In this document: one piece after another, positions 8,917 through 16,867 of the stretch
Layout: each line of letters starts with the position of its first letter
Position numbering within the stretch: the first letter of the stretch is position 1
Assembly (NCBI GenBank): GCA_004347685.1
Contig: SLTJ01000025.1
Coordinates: 1 to 64,000 of the forward strand
Origin: Clostridia bacterium
GTDB taxonomy: Bacteria > Bacillota > DSM-521 > Neomoorellales > SLTJ01
Direction of reading: 5' to 3'
DNA length: 64,000 nucleotides
The notes under the pieces: model-generated
The model's input: only the letters and a program-made list of their open reading frames with translations
Databases searched by the model: none
Told to the model about the DNA's origin: nothing
Made by a program: the position numbers and the translations under genes

Positions 8917-9774
8917 TTAGAGAAGCTCGACAGCTCGGCTCAGTTGCCAGGGACTTAAGTGAGTGTAGATGGTAGTGGTTTGCAGCGAAGCGTGGCCCAA
9001 GAGAGTAGCGATTTCCTGCAAGCCAACGCCTCTCTGGTATAGTCCAGTGGCAAAGCTGTGCCGCAACGTATGGGGGCTCACCTTCTTTTGGAGGCCGGCG
9101 ACCTTGGCGGCACGGTCAATGCAGTTGGCGATGTAGTGAGTGCTTATTTTTCCGCTCTTGGTAGCAAAGAAGGCGCAGCTTCGAACCTTGGCCCGGGTGT
9201 GCTCCAGGTAAGCTTGGAGTATTGCCGCAAGTTTAGTGTTGAGGGGAACCACCCGTTCTTTTCCTCCCTTAGCCTGGCGAATAGTAATGAGGTTTGTAGC
9301 GAAATCTACGTCTCCCAGCACCAGATTAACCACCTCTCCGACCCGCATGCCGCTGTAGTACAGGGTCCAGATGACGGCGCGGATGGTGTCGTTTGCGGCC
9401 CCCGCAGCCAACCGATCTATCTCCCCGCTGGTGAGGTATATTGGCAAGCGTTGCGGTCGCCTGGGGCTCCTGATCGAACCTGCCGGATTGACAGCCGTAA
9501 GGCCATGGTCTGTCGCATAGGTAAAGAACGACTTCAGCGCGGCCAGCTTCCTGCAGATGCTGGCCGGAGCCAGGTGGTGGCAGGTCTTAAGGTAGGTGAG
9601 GAAATCTTCAATATCCTGTCGTGAGACCTCGCTGGTCTCAATCTGACCGTCATATTTGCCCTCCATGAAGTCCATAAACTGGGAAATGTCGATCAGATAA
9701 CCATCCCGGGTACCCTGGGCCTTACCGCTCCAGACCAGGTACCCGGTCAGAAACCGGTTAACGTCGTCGCGCAT
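8917..9774 (-). CDS. Tyrosine recombinase (XerC/XerD-like site-specific recombinase)
   Basis: About 285 residues with an N-terminal SAM-like core-binding domain (to about residue 90) and a C-terminal catalytic domain. The catalytic set is complete: Arg in YYSGMRVGE, Lys in KGGKERVVP, H-x-L-R-H in SPHTLRHSFAT, His in LLGHASLQTT and Tyr in TTIYTHLS. This family cuts and rejoins DNA at specific short sites through a 3'-phosphotyrosine. I chose ATG at 9774; a TTG two codons upstream at 9780 sits 8 nt from GAGGGGG and may be the true start. Its setting is unusual: it lies alone between two divergent SLH genes whose start regions form a perfect 22-bp inverted repeat. That suggests local inversion rather than chromosome dimer resolution, though a displaced Xer protein is not excluded. 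Confidence 0.9.
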   Translation of the reverse strand: MRDDVNRFLTGYLVWSGKAQGTRDGYLIDISQFMDFMEGKYDGQIETSEVSRQDIEDFLTYLKTCHHLAPASICRKLAALKSFFTYATDHGLTAVNPAGSIRSPRRPQRLPIYLTSGEIDRLAAGAANDTIRAVIWTLYYSGMRVGEVVNLVLGDVDFATNLITIRQAKGGKERVVPLNTKLAAILQAYLEHTRAKVRSCAFFATKSGKISTHYIANCIDRAAKVAGLQKKVSPHTLRHSFATGLYQRGVGLQEIATLLGHASLQTTTIYTHLSPWQLSRAVELL

Positions 9775-9993
9775 ACTCAATACTCGTTCCCCCTCTGATC
9801 TTCGATTCATGAGCGTAGTCACGGTGCTTGCTGCCGGGCGGTGCCTATCCAGCAAAAAATTTTTCTTCCCCGGGAACTTTTTGCCCCCTTCTTGCGTCTA
9901 AAAGAAATAGAGTGGCAGGTCAGGCCCTTAGGACCGGTCCTCCTCCGGCCGCCGGGGCTGAGCGAAAAGCCATCCCAAACGGCCCGGAGGCAG

Positions 9994-10021
9994 TTGACTC
10001 GCCGGCCTGTCCTGGTATAAT
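9994..10021 (+). promoter_or_regulatory. Strong promoter reading toward the right-hand SLH gene
   Basis: TTGACT (9994-9999), 16-nt spacer, TATAAT (10016-10021) preceded by TGG. It gives a leader of about 185 nt to the GTG at 10215. It is the best sigma-A match in the interval between the two SLH genes and lies inside the 22-bp inverted repeat pair. Confidence 0.7.
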
Positions 10022-10199
10022 TTTCATTGCAACCGGGTTGATAAGAAATGGTGCTCCGGCACCACGAACCGTTTAAGGGGGGATGCCGGGAGAGGGCGAG
10101 GAAGCAAAGCAGTAGCAGGTGGTACATAGGGTTTAGTGTAAAGCCCTGATCCCGTGCGGGTACGGGCGCAACAAGTAGGGAATTGAGAAACCGGAAGAA
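10022..10199 (+). other. Long 5' leader of the right-hand SLH gene
   Basis: Untranslated stretch of about 180 nt between the promoter and the ribosome binding site. It contains no convincing gene and no riboswitch that I recognise. Long stable leaders are common on highly expressed S-layer transcripts. Confidence 0.4.
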
Positions 10200-10221
10200 G
10201 AAGGGGGAAAACAAGTGTTAA
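10200..10221. repeat. Right arm of a perfect 22-bp inverted repeat
   Basis: Exact reverse complement of 8768-8789. It contains GAAGGGGG (ribosome binding site) and the GTG start of the right SLH gene, so exchange between the two arms would keep both reading frames intact. Confidence 0.9.
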
Positions 10222-12962
10222 GGAAGGCAAATAAATGGGTATCGCTGCTCATTGCCATTACCTTTGCGGTAAGCCTTGTGGTGCCGCTGAGCGTTGGCGG
10301 CGGCGTGGCCCAGGCAGCCCAGTTCAGCGACGTGAGCGCCGACAATCCGGCCGCCAATTCCATCACCAAGCTGACGGCCCTGGGCATCATCGAGGGCTAT
10401 CCTGACGGCACCTTCAAGCCTGAAGGCAATATTACGCGGGCCGAGTTTGCCAAGATAGCGGTGATCACCGCCGGGCTGCAGCAGGCGGCCGACGTGCTGA
10501 AGAACACTCCATCTCGCTTCAGCGACGTGAAGGCTGGCGAGTGGTATACCGGTTGGGTAAACCTGGCCGAAGCCCAGGGCTTCATCAAGGGCTATCCCGA
10601 TGGGACCTTCAAACCCAATAACAACATCAGCTACGCAGAAGTAACCACGGTTCTGCTGCGCATCCTGGGTTACAACGACAACCTGCCGGGGAGTTGGCCG
10701 TCAGACTACCTGGCCAAGGCTGCGGCTCTCGGCGTTACCAAGAACGTCTCCTTTGACGCTATGGCTCCAGCCACCCGGGGCAATGTGGTGATCGTCGCCG
10801 ACGCCACATTGGACCAGGACGTAGTTCAGTACAACAAAGACACCGATTCATTTGATGAGAAGCTGGTCAACAACGTTAAGCAAAAGCTGGTCGAGAAGAA
10901 TTATAAGGGCCAGGTAACAGAAGATGCGCTGGTAGTGGACTGGGAAAAGGATACCTCCAGTGGCAAGTTGTACCTGAGACTGTATAAAAAGGATGCGGCT
11001 GCCAGCAACGGTGTTTATCCGGCTCCGGAGCGGATCGCCATGGTGGCTGATGCTGCCATCGCCGGTGCGGCCAACATCACCGGGCTGGAAGATAAGATTG
11101 TTGACTACACCACCAACGACGACGACGAGATAGTGTTTGTGTCCGTCAAGCCATATGAAGTGCTGAACGACACCGAGCAAGATGTGACCGGCACCAGCTT
11201 GGCCGATGCTACTATCTACAATAACGGCCGGTTCACCTATGACCACGACAAGAAGACCTACACCACGGCCAGCAACGCCAAGGTGTGGGATGCCGGCTCC
11301 GGCTCATACAAGACTGTCAGCCAGTACGTGTATGACATCGCTGGCGCCGGTGTGACCTCGACGGTGGTGCAGGGTATGCGTGTCCGCGCCGTCCTGAACA
11401 AGGACAACGAGGTAGTCCTGATCCGCACCTCGAACTTTGGCGCCCCGGCTCTGGTAAAGGAAGTCGTGCAGAGCAACAAGCGCATCCGGGTCTATTCAGG
11501 CGCTGATGGGGCTACCGGGGTTCCCACCAACCTCAACGACTCTGATATTACTTACGCGGTGGCCAAGGGCGGTCAATTGGTGGATCTCAACGCCATAGAG
11601 CCAGGCGACACCGTAAGCGTCCGCCCGGACGGTCATGGCTTTGACTGGTACCTTACCGTGAGCAAGAATACTGTGACCGGCAAGCTGGAATCCGCCGAAT
11701 ACAGCGGCGGCAACGCCTGGCGCATCAAGGTGGACGGCAAGAACTACGAGGTGGCCAAAACTGCAGCTAACGCCACTCAGGCCCGTTACTCCAGCAACGG
11801 CGGCGACAGCTTTGGTGCCTTCCCGCTGGCTTCGGGCGGCCTGGATGACGTGTTCGGCAAGCAGGTCACCATCTACCTGAACCCGGCCGGCGACGTGGAG
11901 TTCCTCATCGCCGACACAGAGGGTGCGGCTGCGGCTAACTACGGTGTGGTGTCTGAGCTTACCTATAAGTATAGTGGCAGCTCGCCAACGGCTACTGGCC
12001 TGACCAGTGTCCGCATCCTCAAGACCGATGGAACCAAGGCTACTTACAGCGTGACTGATGACAGTGTTATTGACGGTGTGGCTGCGGACCGCGATGCAGA
12101 CGGAAACGGCATCAAGGACGTAGTTGACACGGCTGCACCCTTGCCCGGTGGAAGCGTGTTACTGGCATCAGGTCAACTCGTTTCCTACAGCCTGGCAGCG
12201 GACGGCACCATCGACAGCATCAACATCATCAACAGCGATACTGGGGCTACTGACAGTATAGCTCAGATAGACAGCGACAATAAACGGGTGAGATTGACGG
12301 CAGGCGGGTGGGTCGGCATTTCCGACAGCAGCGTGATCTTCGACGCCTCCACTGCCAGCGATCTCAAGGTCTCCAACTGGACGGCGCTCAAGGGCACCGC
12401 AATCCCCGTAGGCGGCATACCCGTAGTGGTGAAGCTTGACAACGGCGTGGTGAAGTACCTGGCGAGCGGCACGGGCCTCACCGCTACAGCGGATTACGCT
12501 GTGGTTACCGGGACCGGCCGCAACGCCGATGGCGACTTTGTCAGCCTGGACATCAAGGGCTCGGCTGTGACTTATAAGTCAACGGTAGGATCCGTGTACT
12601 TTAGTGCCATCGGCCGCAAGTCCCTGATTACCTACACCCTCAGCGGCGACAAGATAACAGCCTTGACCGAGTACGTGAACAACAGTTCGCCTACCACGGT
12701 TGACCTGGCCGAAGTCACCAACATCAACCTCACGGCAGGCGGTATCGAGCTTAAGGTGGGCAGCACGTATACCTGGTACTACGTGGATAAGGATACGGTT
12801 ATCTATGACCTGACCGATCCTATCCAGTACGCCAAGCTGGAGGACATCTCCATCGGTGACCAAGTGTACCTGCCGTTTGATGTAAATGGTAATGGCACCC
12901 GGGTTGACGACATGCTGGGCACCAACAGCATCCTGAAGTTCCTGGTAATCCGCAACCCGTAA
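10215..12962 (+). CDS. Large SLH-domain surface protein, right-hand member of the divergent pair
   Basis: A 915-residue exported protein starting with GTG at 10215. The signal peptide (MLRKANKWVSLLIAITFAVSL) is similar to that of the left SLH protein. SLH domains follow at about residues 35-190, with LGIIEGYPDGTFKPEGNITRAEF, FSDVKAGEWYTGWVNLAEAQ and GFIKGYPDGTFKPNNNISYAEV. The remaining ~700 residues are a beta-rich ectodomain with Asp-Gly motifs and no family I recognise. It shares architecture but little obvious sequence with the left SLH protein beyond the N-terminus. A strong promoter and a good terminator flank it, consistent with a highly expressed S-layer protein. It could be the main S-layer subunit in the present orientation. 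Confidence 0.9.
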   Translation: MLRKANKWVSLLIAITFAVSLVVPLSVGGGVAQAAQFSDVSADNPAANSITKLTALGIIEGYPDGTFKPEGNITRAEFAKIAVITAGLQQAADVLKNTPSRFSDVKAGEWYTGWVNLAEAQGFIKGYPDGTFKPNNNISYAEVTTVLLRILGYNDNLPGSWPSDYLAKAAALGVTKNVSFDAMAPATRGNVVIVADATLDQDVVQYNKDTDSFDEKLVNNVKQKLVEKNYKGQVTEDALVVDWEKDTSSGKLYLRLYKKDAAASNGVYPAPERIAMVADAAIAGAANITGLEDKIVDYTTNDDDEIVFVSVKPYEVLNDTEQDVTGTSLADATIYNNGRFTYDHDKKTYTTASNAKVWDAGSGSYKTVSQYVYDIAGAGVTSTVVQGMRVRAVLNKDNEVVLIRTSNFGAPALVKEVVQSNKRIRVYSGADGATGVPTNLNDSDITYAVAKGGQLVDLNAIEPGDTVSVRPDGHGFDWYLTVSKNTVTGKLESAEYSGGNAWRIKVDGKNYEVAKTAANATQARYSSNGGDSFGAFPLASGGLDDVFGKQVTIYLNPAGDVEFLIADTEGAAAANYGVVSELTYKYSGSSPTATGLTSVRILKTDGTKATYSVTDDSVIDGVAADRDADGNGIKDVVDTAAPLPGGSVLLASGQLVSYSLAADGTIDSINIINSDTGATDSIAQIDSDNKRVRLTAGGWVGISDSSVIFDASTASDLKVSNWTALKGTAIPVGGIPVVVKLDNGVVKYLASGTGLTATADYAVVTGTGRNADGDFVSLDIKGSAVTYKSTVGSVYFSAIGRKSLITYTLSGDKITALTEYVNNSSPTTVDLAEVTNINLTAGGIELKVGSTYTWYYVDKDTVIYDLTDPIQYAKLEDISIGDQVYLPFDVNGNGTRVDDMLGTNSILKFLVIRNP

Positions 12963-12991
12963 CAGCCGGATAGAAATGAGGTGCACGGAGA

Positions 12992-13018
12992 GAGGCGGGC
13001 TTTCCCGCCTCTTTCTTT
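12992..13018 (+). terminator. Terminator of the right SLH gene and group IIC intron target
   Basis: GAGGCGGG (12992-12999), loop CTTT, CCCGCCTC (13004-13011), then tttcttt. It is a classic intrinsic terminator 30 nt after the stop codon. The intron remnant begins immediately after its T-tract. Confidence 0.9.
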
Positions 13019-13345
13019 GTGCGCCCGGGCATGGGCGCAGGCTCGCGGGTGGAAGACCCGAGCGACGAAGGTAGCGGTAGTCGTTAGCTTAAGGTAAGGG
13101 TGTCCGTCGCGAGGCCGGGTACCCGCCGAGGTGGGTGCTGAAGGAAGCTGGCGGCAAACCTCCGGCCCGAGGACAACGAACCCCGGGTGGGGCTAGTGGC
13201 GTTGACGAGTTTACCAAACAAAACGAAGTCCTTGCTACCGGAGGCTGCCAAGAGTAAATGGGGCGATGTAGATGGAGGGAAAGACAGTACTCTTACCCGA
13301 TGGTGGATAAGGGGGCTTTCCCCGGCGGTTGCCTTGCCATGTGAG
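13019..13345 (+). mobile_element. 5' fragment of a group IIC intron (ribozyme domains I to about III)
   Basis: It starts GTGCGCCCGGGCATGGGCGC directly after a terminator T-tract, the hallmark target of bacterial class C introns. From memory of the Oceanobacillus iheyensis IIC intron, the order of conserved blocks agrees: ggtggaagacccgagc, taagggtgtccgt, gctgaaggaagc, ggcaaacctccgg, aaacaaaacgaagtcctt, gagtaaatg, gagggaaagac and cttacccg. After about 13345 the similarity fades. I find no reverse transcriptase/maturase frame and no domain V hairpin before the next gene at 13418, so this is a dead 5' remnant unless a partner exists elsewhere. The 3' boundary is approximate. Confidence 0.85.
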
Positions 13346-13417
13346 GCATGCTGGTAACATCCATTTGGAGGAGACTTTGCCCGGTAAAACAAGCATCCTG
13401 AAAGGAGTATAACTGTT

Positions 13418-14917
13418 GTGGGACGTGATCACCGGCTACATGCGGTTATGTTGCTTTTCATGTGGATGTCAATGCTACAGCCCGCCCAGGCTTTAGCCCG
13501 GATAATCCCCCTGGCTGCCACCGACGCGCGGGAGGGCAAGGCCAGCCTTGGCCAGAACTGGGCCGCCTGGGTCAGTGAGGAGCGGGGTGAGGAATATATC
13601 ACGGCGGTGTCCCTGGCCGGGGGGAAGGCCAGGCGGATAACCGCCCAGTCGGCCCGGGAGAACCTTTCCCTGGACGGCGATATACTTGTCTGGGCTGACC
13701 GGCGGGCCGGGAACTGGGACATCTGGAGCTACGACCTGCCCAGCGGCCAGGAAAAGCGCCTTACATCGAGGGATGCCGACGAGATGAACCCCGCCATCTC
13801 AGGGCACCGGGTGGTCTGGCAGGAAGACCGTGATGGCGACCGTGGTATTTATCTTTACGACCAGCGGACGGACGAGGGCCGGTGCATAGCCAGCACCGAG
13901 CACGACGAAACCCAGCCCGCCATTGATGGTGATCTCGTCGTCTGGCGGCAGGAGGAAAACGGCAAGGGAGACGTCGTTTTCCTTAACCTGGTCACAGGAG
14001 AAACCGGGAAGCTCACCTCGGACGACGCGGACCAGGTAACCCCGAAGGTTGCCGGCCGCCGGGTGGTCTGGTCCGATGACCGCAACGGAAAGTGGGACGT
14101 GTACCTTTACGACCTGGATGCCGGCCGGGAACGGCGGTTAACCGGTAGCGATGGGAACCAGATTAACCCCACCATCTACGGCGACCTGGTGGTCTGGCAG
14201 GACGACCGCAACCAGAACTGGGATATCTACGGTTACGACCTGGCGAATAACAAGGAGATAACTATCCGACTAGCCGACAAGAACCAGACGGAGCCGGCCG
14301 TATACGGCAACCGGGTGGCGTGGGCCGATGATGGCTCCCAAAACCAGGATATCCTCTGGACGGTAGTTGAGGGCGTGAACCTGGACGATGCACGCCGTGA
14401 AGACGGTGTGGCCTCTCCCGGGCCGGCTCCCGACGCCGCACGGAGGAGCAGTGCGCCAGGCGAAGGCACCGGTTCCGGAAGCCCTCCTGATCCTGGACGG
14501 CCAGGGGCTCCGGGAACGGGCGGCCAGGGCGTTGCTCCCTTGACCGGTGCCCAGATCCGATTCCTTCCCGGTATCAATGTGGTGGTCAATGACTTCCTTC
14601 TCTCCCCCGATGTATCGCCGGAACTGGAAAATGGACGGGTATTGGTACCTCTCCGGCCTATTGCCGAGGCTCTGGACGCCGCTGTACGGTGGGACGCCTC
14701 TGCCCGCGCCGTGAGTATGGTGAAAGACGACACGCAGGTAACGCTGCGCGTGGACAGCCGGGAGGCTACCGTAAATGGGAACGCGGTCACGCTGGACGTC
14801 CCGGCCCGGCTGACAGGCGGCCGCACCCTGGTGCCCGTGCGCTTTATCTCCCAATCCCTGGGCGCCTCGGTGAAGTGGCAGGAGGAACTCCAGACCGTGT
14901 GGGTGACATCCCGGTGA
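13418..14917 (+). CDS. Exported TolB-like beta-propeller protein with C-terminal copper amine oxidase-like stalk domain
   Basis: A 499-residue protein starting with GTG at 13418 (AAAGGAG upstream) and a signal peptide. Residues about 35-320 are six or so propeller repeats with the signature V-V-W-x-D-D-R-x-G-x-W-D-I/V-Y-x-Y-D-L, as in TolB/WD40-like periplasmic or surface proteins. A Pro/Gly/Ser-rich linker follows, then a ~115-residue domain (INVVVNDFLL, RVLVPLRPIAEALDA, GRTLVPVRFISQSLGASVKW) of the copper amine oxidase N1 type, common in Firmicute wall-associated proteins and not in itself an oxidase. It is probably a cell-surface protein; its ligand is unknown. It lies just after the intron remnant and closes the surface-protein region. 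Confidence 0.8.
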   Translation: MGRDHRLHAVMLLFMWMSMLQPAQALARIIPLAATDAREGKASLGQNWAAWVSEERGEEYITAVSLAGGKARRITAQSARENLSLDGDILVWADRRAGNWDIWSYDLPSGQEKRLTSRDADEMNPAISGHRVVWQEDRDGDRGIYLYDQRTDEGRCIASTEHDETQPAIDGDLVVWRQEENGKGDVVFLNLVTGETGKLTSDDADQVTPKVAGRRVVWSDDRNGKWDVYLYDLDAGRERRLTGSDGNQINPTIYGDLVVWQDDRNQNWDIYGYDLANNKEITIRLADKNQTEPAVYGNRVAWADDGSQNQDILWTVVEGVNLDDARREDGVASPGPAPDAARRSSAPGEGTGSGSPPDPGRPGAPGTGGQGVAPLTGAQIRFLPGINVVVNDFLLSPDVSPELENGRVLVPLRPIAEALDAAVRWDASARAVSMVKDDTQVTLRVDSREATVNGNAVTLDVPARLTGGRTLVPVRFISQSLGASVKWQEELQTVWVTSR

Positions 14918-15100
14918 CCGTCCCTTTCCCGCATTTATTTCGCCTGGCCGGCCGGGCAAGCTCCTACCTGCCCGGCCTACGGCCCCCGACCCGCGCGTGC
15001 CTCCTCCGGCCCTGGTCCTGGGTCCTCCGGGCCTCCGCTCCCTCCCACCCCAGGCCCAGCAACCGGCCCCCGCGCGGACCAGCCCGGCCCTACACCCTCC
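14918..15100 (+). repeat. C-rich intergenic spacer, family member 2
   Basis: No gene is visible. The plus strand is dominated by C and ends in ctccttgcccctcc, leading into the promoter of the DUF4160 gene. Composition and ending match the spacers at 17.9-18.2 kb and, inverted, 0.76-1.06 kb. Confidence 0.5.
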
Positions 15101-15129
15101 TTGCCCCTCCGTCTGAGTGGTGGTAAAAT
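15101..15129 (+). promoter_or_regulatory. Promoter of the DUF4160/DUF2442 pair
   Basis: TTGCCC (15101-15106), 17-nt spacer, TAAAAT (15124-15129) preceded by TGG. The downstream ribosome binding site is AGGAG at 15143. Confidence 0.6.
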
Positions 15130-15156
15130 GAAGTTAGAGAACAGGAGTGGGCGTCA

Positions 15157-15386
15157 GTGCCAACCGTTTTTAGTGAAAGGAAGTATAGATTTTTCAGCCG
15201 GGAGCCCAATGAGCCACCCCATATTCATGTTGAGGCAGGGGGGGCTATGCCAAGTTTTGGCTAAATCCCGTTGCGCTGGCCAATTTTGTAGGGTTTAAGG
15301 TCAATGAATTACGCCGGATTGAGGAAATTGTAGAGGAGAATGCCGAAATTTTTAGGACGGCTTGGGATGAGCATTTCCAGAGATAG
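15157..15386 (+). pseudogene. DUF4160 family gene, frameshifted at a G7 tract
   Basis: GTG at 15157 (AGGAG 9 nt upstream) opens a frame reading MPTVFSERKYRFFSREPNEPPHIHVEAGG, the DUF4160 N-terminus. At a run of seven G (15238-15244) the frame is lost, and the rest of the domain (AKFWLNPVALANFVGF, ELRRIEEIVEENAEIF) continues in the +1 frame to TAG at 15384. One extra G would restore a ~76-residue protein. DUF4160 genes are often paired with DUF2442 genes in toxin-antitoxin-like modules of unknown mechanism, as here. It could be a true pseudogene, a slippage-controlled gene or a sequencing error. Confidence 0.75.
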
Positions 15387-15633
15387 ACAGGCGGTTGGGG
15401 TAGCCAAAGAAATATGGTTCGCTAATGATAAGATGTACGTCCGTCTGGCTGATGGCCGTGAAATCGGGGTGCCAGTGGCATGGTTTCCCAAACTCAAGGA
15501 AGCTACGCCAGAGCAGCGGAGGAACTGGCGGCTAATTGGCGGGGGTATCGGGATTTACTGGGAAGACATTGATGAAGATATCGCTGTAGAAAGCCTGATT
15601 TGGCCCCAGGGGTTTCCGCTCGAATATCATTAA
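15367..15633 (+). CDS. DUF2442 domain protein
   Basis: An 88-residue protein starting with ATG at 15367, overlapping the end of the DUF4160 frame by about 20 nt. It shows the DUF2442 pattern: a strand-rich first half (IWFANDKMYVRLADGREIGVPVAWFPKLKEAT), then RRNWRLIGGGIGIYWEDIDEDIAVESLI. The family is small, often found next to DUF4160, and is thought to act as an antitoxin-like DNA-binding or partner protein, but its function is not established. The overlap indicates translational coupling with the upstream frame. Confidence 0.8.
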   Translation: MSISRDRQAVGVAKEIWFANDKMYVRLADGREIGVPVAWFPKLKEATPEQRRNWRLIGGGIGIYWEDIDEDIAVESLIWPQGFPLEYH

Positions 15634-15667
15634 GGACGCCGCCATCTCCTTCTTGCCCTCCCCAGAC

Positions 15668-15990
15668 CGGTGGCCAAGATCACCAGCCTCCCGGCAGGAA
15701 ATCCCTTCCCCGTGCCGAAACAGGTACTGTCAACCATCCCAAGCCGTGGTATAATATAAGCACCAGGGGAGTGTCTAAGCTTGCCCAACAAACAGTGGCA
15801 TCCGGCCTTTGTGGCCGCCGTCAGGGAAGCGTTGAAGGACGCCCCTCCGGGGGAGGTGGAAGTAATCCCCGAGGTGGCCCTCTCCTCCAAGCCCCTGGGC
15901 GTAGATGTATTGGTAGTCAAGAAGTCGGAAGAAATAAAGCTGGCGCATCCCATAGCGAGATTTTTCCGGCGCTACAACCTGTTCGAGTAC
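15668..15990 (+). repeat. Dispersed repeat, copy B (intact nuclease 5' region)
   Basis: It matches copy A (67-375, inverted) from caagatcacca through the promoter and the first ~66 codons of the nuclease, and copy C (19040-19262) over the promoter and first ~40 codons. Confidence 0.85.
15727..15755 (+). promoter_or_regulatory. Promoter of the intact nuclease gene
   Basis: CTGTCA (15727-15732), 17-nt spacer, TATAAT (15750-15755) with TGG before it. It is preserved base for base in copies A and C except at single spacer positions. Confidence 0.7.
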
Positions 15991-16779
15991 AAGTCACCGG
16001 TGGACTACCTGGAGGGCAACGACTACGATAAAGGCCTGGCCTTGACCTACCTTTACAAAGCCTTAAACCACTCTGACGTGGCCCTTATGGACGAATTCAC
16101 CTTAAGCTTTGTCAGCAGCACCCATCCCCGGGCCCTGCTGACCAGGATGAAGCAGCGAGGCCTGGAGGTTGGGGCAGGGCAGCCGGGGCCGGGGATCTAC
16201 GCCGTGGCCGGGACCGAGTTGCGCATGCAGGTAGTAGTCCTGGACGAACTGGAAGATCCGAAGGATTCCTACATGTTTGCCGCCTTTCTGACGCGGCGGG
16301 AAAAGAGGGTGAGGGCCGGCTCCCTGCTTTTGAAGAAGCACCTGGAGGACCCGGCCGACAAAGACCTGGAACAGTTAGTGGATTTCGCGCTGGAAAACGA
16401 GTTGGTGGAGGCCCAGGCCATCGAGGAGGTGTGGAACATGGCCCAGCAGATGCCAGTGGCAGAAAGGGAGAAGCTAGTCGAGCTTTTCAACCGGCACCCC
16501 TTCGCCCAGGAGTGGGGGAAAAGGCTTATGGAGCAGGGCCTGCAGCGGGGCATAGAGCAGGGCCTGCAGCGGGGCGAAGTGAAGGCCACCAGGACGGCCA
16601 TCCTGGACTACCTGGAGAGCCGTTTCGACCAGCGGCCTGCCAGCGTGGAAGCGGCCCTGGACACCATCACCGACCTGGAGCGTCTGAAGAAACTGCGCCG
16701 GGAGGTCTTCAAGGCCGGCACCTTAGAGGAGGCCCTGTGGGCAATCGCCCAGGCCACCAACGGCGCCGGGGAATACTGA
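15781..16779 (+). CDS. PD-(D/E)XK nuclease-like protein (Rpn/transposase-associated type)
   Basis: A 332-residue protein starting with TTG at 15781 (AGGGGAG upstream). The N-terminal half has the look of a PD-(D/E)XK fold: E-rich helix, Asp in KPLGVDVLVV (about residue 41), then E-Y-K in NLFEYKSPVDYL (about 67-69). The C-terminal half is helical with the repeated phrase EQGLQRGIEQGLQRGE and ends with a DUF4351-like segment (ILDYLESRF to the end). This architecture is seen in recombination-promoting nuclease/putative transposase families scattered as multigene sets in Firmicutes and cyanobacteria. Its last ~215 bp are repeated at the end of the next gene. Two 5' fragments and one internal fragment of it occur in this window. 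Confidence 0.7.
   Translation: MPNKQWHPAFVAAVREALKDAPPGEVEVIPEVALSSKPLGVDVLVVKKSEEIKLAHPIARFFRRYNLFEYKSPVDYLEGNDYDKGLALTYLYKALNHSDVALMDEFTLSFVSSTHPRALLTRMKQRGLEVGAGQPGPGIYAVAGTELRMQVVVLDELEDPKDSYMFAAFLTRREKRVRAGSLLLKKHLEDPADKDLEQLVDFALENELVEAQAIEEVWNMAQQMPVAEREKLVELFNRHPFAQEWGKRLMEQGLQRGIEQGLQRGEVKATRTAILDYLESRFDQRPASVEAALDTITDLERLKKLRREVFKAGTLEEALWAIAQATNGAGEY
16561..16775 (+). repeat. 3'-terminal nuclease repeat, first copy
   Basis: About 215 bp coding for the Gln/Gly-rich helix and the ILDYLESRFDQRPASVEAALD tail; about 90% identical by eye to 17616-17831. Confidence 0.8.
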
Positions 16780-16867
16780 GGCGCCTTCGCCGAGCCGGTA
16801 GACCTGGTCCGCCCGGTTCGGGCCTTGGCCCGGTGGAGAAGCAAATAATAAAAACGGGAGCCCGCCC

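Noticed and set aside
13235-13432. Small minus-strand frames in the intron remnant
   Set aside because: They lie opposite conserved ribozyme sequence and show no protein similarity.
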